NCBI GenBank assembly: GCA_964542895.1
Contig: CAZIWT010000003.1
Span: forward strand, 9,273 to 73,272
From: Zymogenus sp964542895
GTDB taxonomy: Bacteria; Desulfobacterota; Zymogenia; Zymogenales; Zymogenaceae
Length of the DNA: 64,000 bases
Direction: 5' to 3'
The notes under the pieces are model-generated. The model was not told the origin of the DNA and did no database searches. It worked only from the letters and a program-made list of their open reading frames with translations. This document shows, piece by piece, positions 63,708 through 64,000 of this stretch (positions within the stretch are counted from its first letter, which is position 1; every line of letters starts with the position of its first letter). The translations under genes were made by a program, and so were the position numbers.

Positions 63708-64000
63708 TTACAGATGTACCGGTATATCTTCCTTCGGTTTTTTGGGCTTTGGTTTCGGCTTTGGTTTTGGCTTCGGCTTCGGTTTAAGCTCGTACGTGGG
63801 GTTTTCATATCCCCCCTTGTAAAGTATCAAGCCCGGCTTATCTGGATCGAAGTTCTCCATCCATCTCCTGGTGTTGTCTATCTCTTTTTCATCTTCCGCT
63901 TCTCCACCACCTTCGTGGTCACTCCAAGCCCAGTAGAGTCGCCATCTACCACTTTGATACTCATTTATAGCCATATCTCCAAACGATACCCAGTTATTAG
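63708..64000 (-). CDS. Lys-Pro repeat tail protein, second copy (partial)
   Basis: The C-terminal part of a second protein with the same ending: RWMENFDPDKPGLILYKGG, then about seven Lys-Pro units and KKPKEDIPVHL. The reading frame stays open to the right edge, where the N-terminal part is missing, so the apparent ATG at 63974 is internal (GDMAINEYQ). A tandem duplication of at least the tail, 46 bp upstream of the start of the first copy. It has its own domain (GRWRLYWAWSDHEGG) that does not match copy 1. Confidence 0.7.
   Translation of the reverse strand, partial: NNWVSFGDMAINEYQSGRWRLYWAWSDHEGGGEAEDEKEIDNTRRWMENFDPDKPGLILYKGGYENPTYELKPKPKPKPKPKPKPKKPKEDIPVHL

Overview
The window is about 64 kb of bacterial chromosome with moderately high GC in most genes and several AT-richer patches. 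Gene content (Mla-type ABC operon, paired acyl-CoA dehydrogenases and acyl-CoA ligases, a glycyl radical enzyme, System II cytochrome c maturation, a multiheme cytochrome, TPR-CHAT protein, intergenic palindromes) suggests an anaerobic or facultative Gram-negative of the Desulfobacterota/deltaproteobacterial type. No rRNA or tRNA gene was found, so this placement is inference. I saw no integrase, insertion sequence, phage gene or CRISPR array.

Layout. 0.3-3 kb: CBS-domain protein, class II aldolase, ATC-hydrolase-like protein. 3.4-7.7 kb: an exported 1022-residue TPR-CHAT putative protease with two small exported proteins. 8-12.6 kb: GH1 glycosidase, K+ channel with RCK domain, CHASE2-adenylate/guanylate cyclase. 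12.7-22.3 kb: a long same-strand run of mlaE, mlaF and mlaD-like genes, a 500-residue repeat protein, a RACo-like ferredoxin/ASKHA protein and a DUF2339/DUF3999 membrane pair. 22.6-26 kb: purH-purD-purE. 26-27.6 kb: two exported TPR proteins. 27.8-30.4 kb: membrane-anchored tetraheme cytochrome, ResB and CcsA. 30.6-34.1 kb: GDPD phosphodiesterase, a membrane methyltransferase, and an ATGA-coupled pair of an active-looking metallophosphoesterase and a YmdB homologue lacking every catalytic residue. 34.1-34.9 kb: an intergenic island of palindromic repeats. 34.9-42.2 kb: mixed metabolic genes (YdjC/HpnK-like deacetylase, zincin, dodecin, nucleotidyltransferase, Gfo/Idh oxidoreductase, Nudix, histidine phosphatase). 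42.5-45.6 kb: half-size permease, Tat sulfatase, permease remnant, second half-size permease. 45.7-48.5 kb: a lipoprotein gene and a truncated copy of its 3' end flanking an AT-richer acyl-CoA ligase. 48.5-55.4 kb: DUF2202 protein, glycyl radical enzyme without a local activase, TetR regulator with a candidate operator, two acyl-CoA dehydrogenases. 55.5-59.1 kb: GNAT, an internally deleted GNAT, a CPBP protease, AzlD and two tandem AzlC. 59.3-62.6 kb: two tandem SpoIIAA-like proteins, an ICMT-like methyltransferase, a second acyl-CoA ligase. 62.8-64 kb: two exported proteins with Lys-Pro repeat tails, the second cut by the window edge.

How it fits together. The 12.7-22.3 kb block looks like an envelope lipid-transport operon with uncharacterised accessory proteins. 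The 46-62 kb part is rich in acyl-CoA activation and oxidation genes under a likely TetR-family regulator. The most unusual observation is the fully degenerate YmdB homologue translationally coupled to an intact phosphoesterase, which looks like a retained regulatory or structural pseudoenzyme. Other leads are the exported CHAT protein with its small exported neighbours, the split permease cluster around a sulfatase, the Lys-Pro tail proteins and several nested inverted repeats between genes.
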